A DNA stretch of 64,000 bases from Kangiellaceae bacterium (lineage in GTDB: Bacteria; Pseudomonadota; Gammaproteobacteria; Enterobacterales; Kangiellaceae): contig JAPHTP010000005.1 in NCBI GenBank assembly GCA_026196875.1, forward strand, positions 1-64,000, read 5' to 3'. Under the pieces are notes generated by a model. That model did not search any database. It saw only the letters and a list, made by a program, of their open reading frames with translations, and had not been told where the DNA came from. Positions within the stretch are counted from its first letter, which is position 1. Each line of letters starts with the position of its first letter. This document shows positions 8,029 to 17,147 of this stretch, in pieces. Position numbers and translations under genes: made by a program.

Positions 8029-8049
8029 ACTCGGACATGCTGTCCGAGT
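8029..8049. terminator. second hairpin between convergent genes
   Basis: ACTCGGACA and TGTCCGAGT form a perfect 9-bp stem with a 3-base loop, 13 bp after the first hairpin. It has no T-tract. It may serve as a back-up stop for one of the two converging transcripts or be a binding site. Confidence 0.45.
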
Positions 8050-8135
8050 GTATTGGATTTCGCAGGTGCCTGCATAAGATAAATCAGACCACACGAAAAA
8101 CAGAAAAGTAAGGCTTACTGAAAAGTCGACGTTGG

Positions 8136-8576
8136 CTAATGAGATTTTTCTACAAATTCTTTGAAATTCTGCATGAATTTCAAAGATTGCTTTTTAAACG
8201 CTCCGGGCATTAAAAATGCCATGATTTTCATCATAATTCCGGACATTTTAAATTCTGTATCAAATTCCCAACGGGTCTTTTGCCCGTTAATATCAATAAA
8301 GTGATTATTAACAACATTCCAACATCCATCAGCTTCATAAGTACCACAGAAAGTTTCCGGCAAATTATTTTCGGTAATTGTCTCAATCATTTCGATTTTC
8401 TTCTTTCCCATCTGATAAGACAATTTACTCTTTGCACCCACTTGGCCGGGCTCACCTGATATATGATCAAAACTGATAAGATCCGGCTGCCACTCCTTCA
8501 AGTTATCTGAATTATCAAACAACTCAATCACCTTTTCTCGAGGTACATTGATTTCCATTGCGATCTGATATTTCAT
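8136..8576 (-). CDS. SRPBCC (START-like) family protein
   Basis: A 146-residue cytoplasmic protein of the SRPBCC/polyketide-cyclase type. It opens with a beta strand and a VPREKVIELFDNSDNLKEWQ helix, the family's usual beginning, continues with SKLSYQMGKKKIEMIETI strands, and ends with a long amphipathic helix (KKQSLKFMQNFKEFVEK). These proteins bind small hydrophobic ligands in a deep pocket. Length is normal. A CTCC motif on the window strand (GGAGGCAGC on the coding strand) gives a good ribosome binding site before the ATG. No neighbour points to a ligand. Confidence 0.8.
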   Translation of the reverse strand: MKYQIAMEINVPREKVIELFDNSDNLKEWQPDLISFDHISGEPGQVGAKSKLSYQMGKKKIEMIETITENNLPETFCGTYEADGCWNVVNNHFIDINGQKTRWEFDTEFKMSGIMMKIMAFLMPGAFKKQSLKFMQNFKEFVEKSH

Positions 8577-8669
8577 ATTACAGCTGCCTCCTATTTTAAT
8601 TATTCGAATTAGATGATAACAACTAGTTTAGCATTCATTTCGAACCCGTTGATATTCAGTCAACAGATT

Positions 8670-9269
8670 CTAGCAGTTTCGATATTTATCGTGCAGACCG
8701 ACACCTTTTTCGATTAGAGGTATTGCTTTTTCAAGCCGCGATTGTCGAGTGGTCTCACGTTTAGCGCTCCCAATATGTTCAGCATACTCCTTTTGTTTAT
8801 ACGGAGTTAGCGAATTAAATTGTTGGCGCAATTCTTTTCGAGTCTTGAGCAATTGTTGTAGTTCTTGAGGTAACTCAAGGCTCGTATTTGTTTTCTCAGG
8901 CTTAATAGACTTGCCTGCTCTTTGATTTTCTATCGCTTCTTTTAGGTAGCTAGTGAGCTGCCTTTTCTTTATTTCTTTTTCCGAATTAAACCGCCATTGG
9001 CGCATCGCTTTAGTTTTACCTTCCTGAGCATTAACTAAAACCTTATCTTTATCCTTAAGCAGAACACCATTGAAAAACCAAAGACCTACATAGGATTTAA
9101 ACGCACCGAGCCCGACTACATTTTTATTCTGTAAGGTATACACCGGGGCTCCCCATTTAATGGTTTGCTCGAGTTCGGTTTTGCTGATGAGTTGATGGAG
9201 AAGCTCTAGTTCTCTCTCCCATTCTGGGTGTTTTTTTAAATAGTCTTGGTAGCTATTGATTTTCGGCAT
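8670..9269 (-). CDS. DUF1801/YdeI-type protein
   Basis: A 199-residue soluble protein in two parts. Residues 1-115 match the DUF1801 (frataxin-like fold) pattern, with IKWGAPVYTLQNKNVVGLGAF and a VGLWFFNG segment. Residues 125-199 match the YdeI/OmpD-associated C-terminal pattern (LPQELQQLL...FNSLTPYKQKEYAEHIGSAK, then RQSRLEKAIPLIEKG). This two-part build is usual for YdeI-like proteins. Their biochemical role is not established. The gene stands alone 93 bp upstream of the SRPBCC gene on the same strand, so the two may share a transcript. Confidence 0.8.
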   Translation of the reverse strand: MPKINSYQDYLKKHPEWERELELLHQLISKTELEQTIKWGAPVYTLQNKNVVGLGAFKSYVGLWFFNGVLLKDKDKVLVNAQEGKTKAMRQWRFNSEKEIKKRQLTSYLKEAIENQRAGKSIKPEKTNTSLELPQELQQLLKTRKELRQQFNSLTPYKQKEYAEHIGSAKRETTRQSRLEKAIPLIEKGVGLHDKYRNC

Positions 9270-9370
9270 TTAAAAACTCCCGGTTAGAAAGCTAAGATTT
9301 ATTAACTTTACAACAATTTTTCGCGGGAGTCTTAATAAATAAGAGGGACAATGTATGGATAGGATTGATT

Positions 9371-11350
9371 CTATTGATAGCTAATGCTTAACCCAAAATT
9401 TCTGCCAATTGCCAACGTACCTAAGTCATCGGCAGAATTATAATAGGTTTCATCAAGTAGATTTTCGACAGAAAATTGTAGTCGCCAATTTTGGTTAAGC
9501 TTGTAACCAACTTTTGCATCAATAATATCTGCAGCATCAAGCGCAATTTCGCCGTCTCCAAATTGAGACTTTTCCCGTCTATGCAAGTAGCTTAGCTGGG
9601 TTGTCCATTTTCCGGTTTGATAGTTAACTTTTAATGCGTGTCTAATCGCGGGAATATCCGCCAACCAATTTCCGTTATTGTCTCTACCACTAATCCCTTG
9701 ACCGCTAATACTGACGGATACCGAATCACTGAGCGAATAGTCAAACTCATACTGCCACCCTTCCAGTTTTCCGTTGGTAACATTACGAAAACTCCTGGTA
9801 TCGTCATCGATGCTAATACGTTCAATAAAGTTATCAACGTCAGTGTTAAACCAGTGTAACGCAATTTTTAAGTTGTCTCCTTGGTACCGAGTGCTTAAAT
9901 CCAGTGCTCTTGACTCTTCCGGTTTTAAGTCAGGATTACCAATCGTTCTGCCGCGAGCGGTGGTACCATTAAATAATCTTTCCGATAAACTCGCGAATCG
10001 AAATCCTGTTCCATAGCTTAAACTCCAATTCCAATCACCGATTGGCTTTTTAACTGTAGCGAAATAAGTCACGAAATTATCACTAATAGTTTCGCTAATT
10101 GCGCTTTTTTGTGATTGATAATTGGTTCTCACTCCGCCATGAATAGACCAACTGGGTAATTCGCGATTGACCGTCACAAAGATAGCCGACTCATTTTCTT
10201 CACCCTCAATCAGTGCGTTAAACTGGGTCAAGTCTTGCGTTTCCAGATCTAATTCCGTTTCGTCACTATCAACATCTCTGCGGCCAAAAAAGTCGAATCC
10301 GAAAAGGCCATCAAAATCCCCCATATCCCACTTGTCTTCGATACTTAAGCCGAGATCGAAAGAATCGGTGGTAACTCTATTGATCCTATTTTGCGGCCTG
10401 ATATCTTGGGTGATTAAGCTCTGGTCATGAAAGTAAAAACGGGCAATCCAGTCTGCATCACTGCTCAAGGTCAGTTGGGAAAGCAAGTGTTTTTCTTCTG
10501 GATATGAAGTAATACGGCTTTCAGGATATCGGCTATTATCTTTAGCAATGTCGTCACCAGCACTTTCAATCAGCTGCCAATCTAGGCTGTAGTCACCTAA
10601 CTCAAAATGGCGAACAAAGTTTAAAGAATGTTGCGAAAACTGATTGTTCTTTGGCGCGCCATCTACAGTCTCACCATTGTCACGAGTTCGATAAGCTAAG
10701 CTTATCGCGTAATTATCATTTCCCGTCCCCGCAGCAGTTGCCCATTCGTCGCCATCACTTTTATGGGTTGCCGACATCCAGGGAGCATCCTCTTGACGAG
10801 TTTGTAGGTGGATCGTTCCGGCGATAGCGCCGCTGCCATAATAAGTGGATGCAGGTCCCTGAGTAACTTCAGCACCAGATAATAGCAATGGATCAATAAA
10901 AGATGCGGCAACACCAGCACGTCGCTCTGAGGTAATCCGCATCCCGCTGACATAGGCATGCACCCTTTGACGCGCTAAACCTCGAATATTTAAAGTCTGA
11001 AATAGCCCAGGCTGTCCATTGCTGGCAAGCCCCGGAGTGTCACTTAGCAGCTCAGTGATAGAATTAGGAACCTTAGCGATCTCTTCGATTGTAACGAAAT
11101 CATTAATCAGTGCATCGTCCTTACGGTGCCGGGAAGAAGTCACGACAACAACCGGCGTAGCAGCATCAGGCATTAAATCCGGCGCCGACAAATGCTCATC
11201 AATATCTTCAGCATTAACAGCCATTGCAGAGGTAATTAAAGCCCCTCCAGCGAGGTATTTTGGTAACTGAAAACGACTACCGGTAAACTGGCTTAACTTA
11301 ACCTGGCCTAGCTTAATTTGACTTAGTTTGATTTGATTTAGCTTTAACAT
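9371..11350 (-). CDS. TonB-dependent outer-membrane receptor
   Basis: A 659-residue receptor. Residues 3-22 are four degenerate pentapeptides (KLNQI, KLSQI, KLGQV, KLSQF) from a 15-bp DNA repeat that lies ahead of the signal peptide (hydrophobic stretch to AMAVNA). The plug follows at ~60-175, with IEEIAKVPNSITELLSDTPG and VTQGPASTYYGSGAIAGTIH. The beta barrel fills the rest and ends in the usual aromatic-terminated strand (FGLSISYQ). The layout resembles haemin/haemoglobin receptors, including FRFASLSER and NPDLKPE boxes. The histidine expected between those boxes in haem receptors is absent, so the substrate is open. No Fur box was recognised upstream. Confidence 0.85.
   Translation of the reverse strand: MLKLNQIKLSQIKLGQVKLSQFTGSRFQLPKYLAGGALITSAMAVNAEDIDEHLSAPDLMPDAATPVVVVTSSRHRKDDALINDFVTIEEIAKVPNSITELLSDTPGLASNGQPGLFQTLNIRGLARQRVHAYVSGMRITSERRAGVAASFIDPLLLSGAEVTQGPASTYYGSGAIAGTIHLQTRQEDAPWMSATHKSDGDEWATAAGTGNDNYAISLAYRTRDNGETVDGAPKNNQFSQHSLNFVRHFELGDYSLDWQLIESAGDDIAKDNSRYPESRITSYPEEKHLLSQLTLSSDADWIARFYFHDQSLITQDIRPQNRINRVTTDSFDLGLSIEDKWDMGDFDGLFGFDFFGRRDVDSDETELDLETQDLTQFNALIEGEENESAIFVTVNRELPSWSIHGGVRTNYQSQKSAISETISDNFVTYFATVKKPIGDWNWSLSYGTGFRFASLSERLFNGTTARGRTIGNPDLKPEESRALDLSTRYQGDNLKIALHWFNTDVDNFIERISIDDDTRSFRNVTNGKLEGWQYEFDYSLSDSVSVSISGQGISGRDNNGNWLADIPAIRHALKVNYQTGKWTTQLSYLHRREKSQFGDGEIALDAADIIDAKVGYKLNQNWRLQFSVENLLDETYYNSADDLGTLAIGRNFGLSISYQ
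11284..11343 (-). repeat. 15-bp tandem repeat at the 5' end of the receptor gene
   Basis: Four consecutive 15-bp units on the window strand: TAAACTGGCTTAACT, TAACCTGGCCTAGCT, TAATTTGACTTAGTT, TGATTTGATTTAGCT. They are in frame and code for the pentapeptide run directly after the start codon, before the signal peptide core. Confidence 0.85.
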
Positions 11351-11748
11351 ACTGCTTCTTAAATTCGGTTAGCTATTCGACCAGCAATTAGCTCATGGCT
11401 CATTATTTTATGGAAACAACAATATCTTTATGTAAATAAAGAAGTTATCGGATGAGAGATTTAAACTACCTGAACACCATATGGAATAAAAGTATCAAAT
11501 AGTAACAATGGGATGTTTTGTTAATATTCACTACATGAACAATAAATATTTCTGTTTTATCAGCCAAGAAAGCTAATCTCTCGCCCTTCCAACATCCCTT
11601 CATTCGCCTCTTACTAAAAAGCAACTCTCGCGGTAATTCATTTATTGCTATAAAATGTGCCGCCCTGGGCGAGAATATCCTCGCAGGTGCGCTATATAAG
11701 CACCAAAGAGTAGAAAAGTAAACCTATCCATTTGAAAACAAAGATAAA
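11351..11748. other. 398-bp intergenic region between divergent genes
   Basis: It must contain promoters for the receptor (minus) and for ndpA (plus). Near its right end two small hairpin-forming elements follow each other: GCGAG..CTCGC at 11669-11684 and GGTGC..GCACC at 11686-11704, the latter enclosing a TATATAA that could be the ndpA -10 region. I see no gene or recognised operator. Confidence 0.4.
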
Positions 11749-12759
11749 ATGTCGATTAAACACTGTATTATTCATTCCATAAAACGCACCGCCGAATCGG
11801 GAGATATCACTCTTAATCTAAGAGAGAACGAAAACACTCCTGAAGGTCCGATAGTTTCGTTATTCACTCAGTTAAAACAAAGCTTCCAACGTAGTGCAAC
11901 ACGCCAATACGGGTTGTTTGACCCTGAACAAAGTGACAATCCTCTTCCGGGCTGGTTAAAGCAACTCGAAGCGGAATCAATGGGATTTACCAGTGTCACC
12001 AAAAAGTTGACCGAGCATTTAAAATCTAAGCTGGAAGAAGTTACCGAAGGGTTCAGCGCGCACATATTGTATGTAGTCGAGGAGCTCCTTGAAGAATCCC
12101 AGTTATATATTTTCTGGGTGACTCACAGTGAAGCCCAGCTAATAGACTCGGAAATGGATATTGATAATATCGAGTATGTCGATTCAGGTAAGATGAATTA
12201 CGTCATGAAACTCGATTTTAATCAGTGGCAAGTAGAAAACTGGCAACAATATTTATCGGTGATTACCAGCCGCGGCAGCAAAGATATCGGACATGCTTTC
12301 TTACAGTTTTGCGGTTTCGTTTCTAGCGTTAACTTACAGCAGCAAACTGATGAGTTTTTAACAGTTGTTGATGAATACGCACAAACTTTATCTGCCGATG
12401 AGAGTAAACAATATAAAAATAAAATTGTCGATTACTGTGTTGAACAAGATATGCAAGGCAACCCGATTAACGTTAAAGATCTCTCTGAGGAATTAAATTC
12501 ATCTAATCCGGAACATTTTTCGGATTTTGTGTCTGAGAAGATGGAAGAACCCAAAGAAGAAATCTACACCCATCGCAATAGTTTAAAGAAGTTTGTGCGT
12601 TTTTATGGCCGTGAAAAAGATCTCAGTATCAGTTTTTCTTCTGACATGATGGGTGAGAATGTCATTTATAACCCTGAAACGGGAGAACTAACTTTAAAAG
12701 AAGTTCCTAAATCTCTCAAACAGCAACTTTCAAAATATTTGAATAAAGAAGTCCAATAA
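11749..12759 (+). CDS. ndpA: nucleoid-associated protein YejK/NdpA
   Basis: A 336-residue cytoplasmic protein matching the NdpA/YejK (37-kDa nucleoid-associated) family in length and sequence pattern. It starts with IKHCIIHSIKR, has the SHILYVVEELLEESQLYIFWV core, and the conserved VITSRGSKDIGHAFLQFCG segment near residues 180-200. It continues with VVDEYAQTLSADES and ends with an acidic/basic C-terminal domain (FVRFYGREKDLSISFSSD). The family associates with the nucleoid; its exact function is not settled. It is monocistronic, with a hairpin 23 bp after the stop. Confidence 0.9.
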   Translation: MSIKHCIIHSIKRTAESGDITLNLRENENTPEGPIVSLFTQLKQSFQRSATRQYGLFDPEQSDNPLPGWLKQLEAESMGFTSVTKKLTEHLKSKLEEVTEGFSAHILYVVEELLEESQLYIFWVTHSEAQLIDSEMDIDNIEYVDSGKMNYVMKLDFNQWQVENWQQYLSVITSRGSKDIGHAFLQFCGFVSSVNLQQQTDEFLTVVDEYAQTLSADESKQYKNKIVDYCVEQDMQGNPINVKDLSEELNSSNPEHFSDFVSEKMEEPKEEIYTHRNSLKKFVRFYGREKDLSISFSSDMMGENVIYNPETGELTLKEVPKSLKQQLSKYLNKEVQ

Positions 12760-12782
12760 TTCCTTATCTTATTTCTAATTCT

Positions 12783-12806
12783 GCCTTTTTATACATATAA
12801 AAAGGC
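12783..12806 (+). terminator. hairpin terminator after ndpA
   Basis: GCCTTTTTATA and TATAAAAAGGC form an 11-bp stem around a CA loop, followed by AATTATTCT. The T-tract is weak, but the position 23 bp after the stop codon supports termination. Confidence 0.65.
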
Positions 12807-13033
12807 AATTATTCTCTATTCTCCCTAAGTCTTGCCTAAAAGTAACAACTCACCCAACCATATCATTGAATACAATATATTGTTTTTATCACACAATGAT
12901 TATATATTTGAGATAGGCAGGGAGTGCAAATTATTAATTAAAGGAAAAACACGGGGAGCCGGGGATAGTTGGAAATTATCACTAGGACTTATACCGGCTA
13001 ATGAAAAATCACCTCTGGTAGGAGGAATAATTA

Positions 13034-14212
13034 ATGCCAATAAAACCAACAAGATCAGCATTACTGATCAGCCTTTTAACAACCAACCTTAGCATTTTTC
13101 CAGTTCAAACTCTCGCCGCAGGAAAACCGACTGAAAACAGCATCTTGCCTCTCACGCATACCTGCAGTTCGACGTTAAAATTCCGCGCGCAAGATATGAC
13201 TGCTCAACAATTTACTGATTCATGCGATAAATTGGGAATCCAAGAATCTTATTTTCACGCCACTTTGGAAACCAACAATATTCCAGTAGATAACGATTTG
13301 AATGACGATCTCAAAATGGTAGTGTTTGACGACTACAATCAGTACAACCGCTACGGTGGACGCATTTACAACATCAATACTAATAATGGTGGCATCTATA
13401 TCGAAGGTGACGCTTCCACCCCAAATAACCAGGCAGCATTTTACGCTCACGAAGCAGACTGGTTACGCCCCGAATTTGTGATTTGGAATTTGGAGCATGA
13501 GTATGTCCATTACCTGGATGGCCGCTTTGACCTTAAGGGCAACTTTTCAGATTATCCGAGCAATACCGTTTGGTGGTCGGAAGGACTCGCCGAATACATT
13601 TCTAAGAAAGATGAGAACAACGGCGCTGTCGGTTTAATTAGTAAAAATGGCGGCAACCGAACCCTAAGCCAAGTCTTTGCCACAACCTATAGCAATACTA
13701 CTGAGGAAATTTATGACTGGGGTTACCTCGGCAATCGCTTTATGTTTGAAAACCATATGCAAGATGTACGCGACTTAAGGGCTGCGACCAGAGATGCTAA
13801 TTGGTCAGCTTATCAGTCTTATCTTAATAGTTGGTCTGGTGCGTACGAGCAAGAGTGGCAGGATTGGTTGGTAACTTTGGTCGGAGGTGACAATGGCGGC
13901 GGCACAGGAAATACCACGACATTATTGGACACAACAGCTTCAGCTGGCACTAAAAAGTGGGATCGATTTGTAGTGGATGTTCCAGCTGCCGGCAGCTTAA
14001 CAGTTCAAATCAGTGGTGGTAGTGGTGATGCCGATCTTTATGTTCAAGAAGGTTCTGCACCGGATCTGAATAACTGGGATTGTCGTCCTTATCTTAATGG
14101 TAACAGTGAATCCTGTACCATTAACGTAAGCGGTCCGGCGACCTATCATATTGGAGTATACGCGCATCGCCGTTTTAACAGTGTGTCATTGACAGCAACG
14201 CTGACCAATTAA
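13034..14212 (+). CDS. secreted M9-type collagenase, short form, with PPC domain
   Basis: A 392-residue protein with a signal peptide ending near QTLAA (residue 29). The zinc site is HEYVH (residues 155-159), with the downstream glutamate in WWSEGLAEY (residue 183), the pattern of clostridial/Vibrio collagenase peptidase domains. The sequence between Gly-rich residues ~285 and the end is a pre-peptidase C-terminal (PPC) domain (SGGSGDADLYVQEG, CTINVSGPATYHIGVYA). Full collagenases have about 700-1000 residues because of an N-terminal activator subdomain, which is missing here. The AGGAGG before the ATG fixes the start. It is likely a secreted peptidase; collagen as substrate is an inference. 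Confidence 0.85.
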   Translation: MPIKPTRSALLISLLTTNLSIFPVQTLAAGKPTENSILPLTHTCSSTLKFRAQDMTAQQFTDSCDKLGIQESYFHATLETNNIPVDNDLNDDLKMVVFDDYNQYNRYGGRIYNINTNNGGIYIEGDASTPNNQAAFYAHEADWLRPEFVIWNLEHEYVHYLDGRFDLKGNFSDYPSNTVWWSEGLAEYISKKDENNGAVGLISKNGGNRTLSQVFATTYSNTTEEIYDWGYLGNRFMFENHMQDVRDLRAATRDANWSAYQSYLNSWSGAYEQEWQDWLVTLVGGDNGGGTGNTTTLLDTTASAGTKKWDRFVVDVPAAGSLTVQISGGSGDADLYVQEGSAPDLNNWDCRPYLNGNSESCTINVSGPATYHIGVYAHRRFNSVSLTATLTN

Positions 14213-14261
14213 AACAGTCACTAGCTTAAGCTTTGTTTTAATATTTAAGCATGAAACACTT

Positions 14262-14297
14262 GTTCCGTCTGAAATGGTGATCCATCGCAGACGGAAC
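14262..14297 (+). terminator. long hairpin after the collagenase gene
   Basis: GTTCCGTCTG and CAGACGGAAC form a perfect 10-bp stem. An inner ATGG/CCAT stem with a TGAT loop continues it. No T-tract follows, so it may be a Rho-assisted or processing signal. It lies between two same-strand genes. Confidence 0.55.
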
Positions 14298-14341
14298 TCT
14301 GTGCTATCTCGTTAGTGCGAAACTATTTAGAGTATTGTGTT

Positions 14342-15184
14342 ATGAAATCTTTCGTTTCTTTAGTCTTGTTCGTTTGTACCTCGAATGCTTCAACGGTATT
14401 TGCAACCCAGAAGACAATAGAAAATATTTATTCCGTTACCCAAACCCTGGATTATCAGTTATCCCAAGTTGTCGACGAGCTAACTTCAAAATATTCACTT
14501 GCGAACGTTGAAACTCGAGTTGTATATATTCCTATGCAAGGTGTAGCTGTGACCATAGATAAAGTAGAATTTGATAAAAGTATTCAAAATGCCTTAGACG
14601 CTGCAAAAAAACTGAAAGTTGACCAACGGCCTCAAGGCCAAGTACAAAAACAAAAACAAAAACTGACAATCGCACAAAAACAAAACCTCAACAAGCTGCA
14701 AGCGTCCGCACGAAGTATCTCTCATTCTGCATTTCAGATCAGAGAGCAGTCTCGCCAACTTTCTCAAAAAAGAAAAACCGCAAGCGAGGATGAGAAAAAA
14801 GAAATTGATAAGCAGTTGTCGTTATTGCGTGATAAGGCGTCTGAATTTGAGCGCAAGAGAATTCAAACTAAAGCTCAGATTGACCAGGTTAAACATATGC
14901 AAACTGAGAAGGTTGATATTCAAATTAAACAGAATATTAGGCAAACACCAAGACTGCAATTTTATATGCAATTGAGAAAGCAGCTTTCAGCGAAAGTTTG
15001 CCAGTTTAAGGATTTGTTTGGCTCGCTTTCCAAACAAGAAACGATCTCAATTATTCTCAGTAAAGGTGGAAAAAATTTTGAGGGGCGTAATTTAGAATAT
15101 GTATTAAAGACTTCAATAGATAAACTCGAGCAATGTTCAGCGTCAAGTATTTCGAGCGACGTGTTTGACGATTTCGAATATTAA
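14342..15184 (+). CDS. secreted coiled-coil protein of unknown function
   Basis: About 280 residues from the ATG at 14342; a GTG at 14315 would add nine residues ahead of an obvious signal peptide (KSFVSLVLFVCTSNASTVFA), so the ATG is preferred. Residues ~80-200 are rich in Gln, Lys and Glu with heptad-like spacing (QKQKQKLTIAQKQNLNKL, then LRDKASEFERKRIQTKAQ) and should form a long coiled coil in the periplasm. Two cysteines near the end (AKVCQFKDL, EQCSASS) may pair. I do not recognise the family. It follows the collagenase after a hairpin and could be its own unit. Confidence 0.65.
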   Translation: MKSFVSLVLFVCTSNASTVFATQKTIENIYSVTQTLDYQLSQVVDELTSKYSLANVETRVVYIPMQGVAVTIDKVEFDKSIQNALDAAKKLKVDQRPQGQVQKQKQKLTIAQKQNLNKLQASARSISHSAFQIREQSRQLSQKRKTASEDEKKEIDKQLSLLRDKASEFERKRIQTKAQIDQVKHMQTEKVDIQIKQNIRQTPRLQFYMQLRKQLSAKVCQFKDLFGSLSKQETISIILSKGGKNFEGRNLEYVLKTSIDKLEQCSASSISSDVFDDFEY

Positions 15185-15440
15185 TCTTCCTCTATACACT
15201 AATTATAATCGGGCGTTAACAAAAAATGCTGTATACAAACTCTCTCTCTTTTACCAAGCCTTTGAAATCAACAACTTACAAAAAGCAAAGAGTGGTACCT
15301 CGCATACAAACGGCTCCCTTGCACTTAACTGGATCACTATTTTTACCGGCCACTCATAAATTAGGTCGCACTAGTTCACTCGAAATTTTCCTCCAACCGT
15401 TATAAACTGCGCCTTTTGCACGCAAAAATGGGATCAAGAA

Positions 15441-17048
15441 TTGTCTAATACCTCAGTTAATACCATGGCGCAAACTGCCAACACCGGTTGGTTTAACCGG
15501 TTTCTCTCGATGGTCGAATGGTTGGGTAATCTCCTTCCTCACCCGGTAACTTTATTCGCTATGTTTGCCACCGCTATCGTTTTGTTGAGCGGCGTGTTGG
15601 GCTACTTCGACGTGAGTGTCGTTGACCCACGACCGGAAGGAAGTGCCGGCCGTGCGGCAGATGGCATGATCCGAGTGATCTCATTGTTAAATGCTGAAGG
15701 ATTACAGCGCATTGTAACCGGTTTGGTTACCAATTTTACTGGTTTTGCACCGCTAGGTACGGTATTGGTCGCCATGCTTGGTGTTGCGGTAGCCGAACAC
15801 TCAGGCATGCTATCAACAGCCATGCGTGCATTGGTTATGAATGCTTCTAAGCGTATGGTAACGGTAACCATCGTCTTTGCTGCAATCGTTTCCAATACTG
15901 CTTCTGAATTAGGTTATGTGGTGCTTATTCCTTTGGCTGCAATGATATTCCATTCTTTGGGCCGTCACCCTTTAGCAGGTCTTGCCGCCGCATTTGCAGG
16001 TGTATCAGGTGGATACAGCGCCAATCTATTACTTGGAACGGTCGATCCACTGCTTTCAGGTATTACTGAATCAGCGGCGCATCTACTCAACCCTGAATAT
16101 GAAGTCGGTCCGGAAGTGAATTGGTATTTCATGGTGATCAGTACTTTTATAATCGCCTTTGCTGGTGCTTGGGTTACCGAAAAAATCGTTGAACCGCGTC
16201 TTGGTGAATACGACAATGATCAGGCGTCCATTGATCTCGGCGAGCAAAAAATGGATACGCCTACTGCACAAGAAATGCGTGGACTGAAGTCTGCCGGTAT
16301 CGCGTTATTAGTTGTTGTCCTGGTACTTGGCATGACAGTAACACCTGGCGTTGATTTACCCGGCTTTGGGATCTTACTACACCCTGAAACCGGCTCAATC
16401 GCTGGCTCACCTTTCTTAAAGGGTATTGTGGTATTTATCTTCCTGTCATTTGCCATTGTGGGTTTTGTTTACGGCAGAGTTGCAGGGACCATGAAAAATG
16501 ACCGCGACATAATTGACGCCATGGCAAAAAGTATCGGTAGCCTCGGCCTTTATATCACTTTGATTTTCTTTGCCGCGCAATTTGTGGCTTTCTTCAAATG
16601 GACCAATCTGGGAACTGTACTGGCGGTAAAAGGTGCAGCCTTCCTTCAATACCTTGGTTTAGATGGTCCTGAGGTCTTTATTTTGTTTATCATTATGTGC
16701 GCCATGATTAACCTGAGTTTAGGTAGTGCTTCAGCGCAATGGGCGGTCACAGCACCGATTTTTGTTCCAATGCTGATGTTGATCGGATTTGCGCCGGAAG
16801 TTATTCAAGCGGCATATCGTATTGGTGATTCGGTTTCTAACGTTATCACTCCGATGATGAGTTATTTTGGTTTAATCCTGGCGATAGCCGCGCGTTATCA
16901 GAAGAACTTGGGGATGGGAACCTTAATCGCGATGATGTTGCCTTATTCCATGGTTTTCTTTTTAGTCTGGACAGTATTGTTCTATGTTTGGGTGTTCTTG
17001 CTTGGCATGCCGGTTGGACCTGGCGCAGCGACTTACTATACCCCCTAA
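15441..17048 (+). CDS. AbgT-family transporter
   Basis: A 535-residue inner-membrane protein with about a dozen hydrophobic helices and the AbgT family signatures. These include WLGNLLPHPVTLFAMFA at the N-terminus, FTGFAPLGTVLVAMLGVAVA, IVSNTASELGYVVLIPLAA, and SLGSASAQWAVTAPIFVPM near the end. The family includes the p-aminobenzoyl-glutamate importer and sulfonamide-exporting relatives. The frame opens with TTG at 15441, and an ATG at 15465 is the alternative; neither has a strong binding site. It stands alone, with a hairpin after the stop. Whether it imports or exports cannot be told from the sequence. Confidence 0.9.
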   Translation: MSNTSVNTMAQTANTGWFNRFLSMVEWLGNLLPHPVTLFAMFATAIVLLSGVLGYFDVSVVDPRPEGSAGRAADGMIRVISLLNAEGLQRIVTGLVTNFTGFAPLGTVLVAMLGVAVAEHSGMLSTAMRALVMNASKRMVTVTIVFAAIVSNTASELGYVVLIPLAAMIFHSLGRHPLAGLAAAFAGVSGGYSANLLLGTVDPLLSGITESAAHLLNPEYEVGPEVNWYFMVISTFIIAFAGAWVTEKIVEPRLGEYDNDQASIDLGEQKMDTPTAQEMRGLKSAGIALLVVVLVLGMTVTPGVDLPGFGILLHPETGSIAGSPFLKGIVVFIFLSFAIVGFVYGRVAGTMKNDRDIIDAMAKSIGSLGLYITLIFFAAQFVAFFKWTNLGTVLAVKGAAFLQYLGLDGPEVFILFIIMCAMINLSLGSASAQWAVTAPIFVPMLMLIGFAPEVIQAAYRIGDSVSNVITPMMSYFGLILAIAARYQKNLGMGTLIAMMLPYSMVFFLVWTVLFYVWVFLLGMPVGPGAATYYTP

Positions 17049-17061
17049 TTTAAAATAAAAA

Positions 17062-17106
17062 TGTAGGTTCGAAGAATTCATCTGGAGCGAATTTTCCGAA
17101 CCTACA
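17062..17106 (+). terminator. inverted repeat after the AbgT gene
   Basis: TGTAGGTTCG and CGAACCTACA make a perfect 10-bp stem with a 25-base loop containing GAATTCATCTGGAGCGAATT, 13 bp after the stop codon. No strong T-tract follows. It lies between convergent genes. Confidence 0.5.
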
Positions 17107-17147
17107 ATACCCGAAAAAATGCCGCAGAAAAAACTCACAATTTATTT

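Noticed and set aside
12832-13092. 86-codon open frame on the plus strand
   Set aside because: It starts with TTG and no good ribosome binding site, resembles no protein, and overlaps the start of the collagenase gene, which has a strong site of its own.
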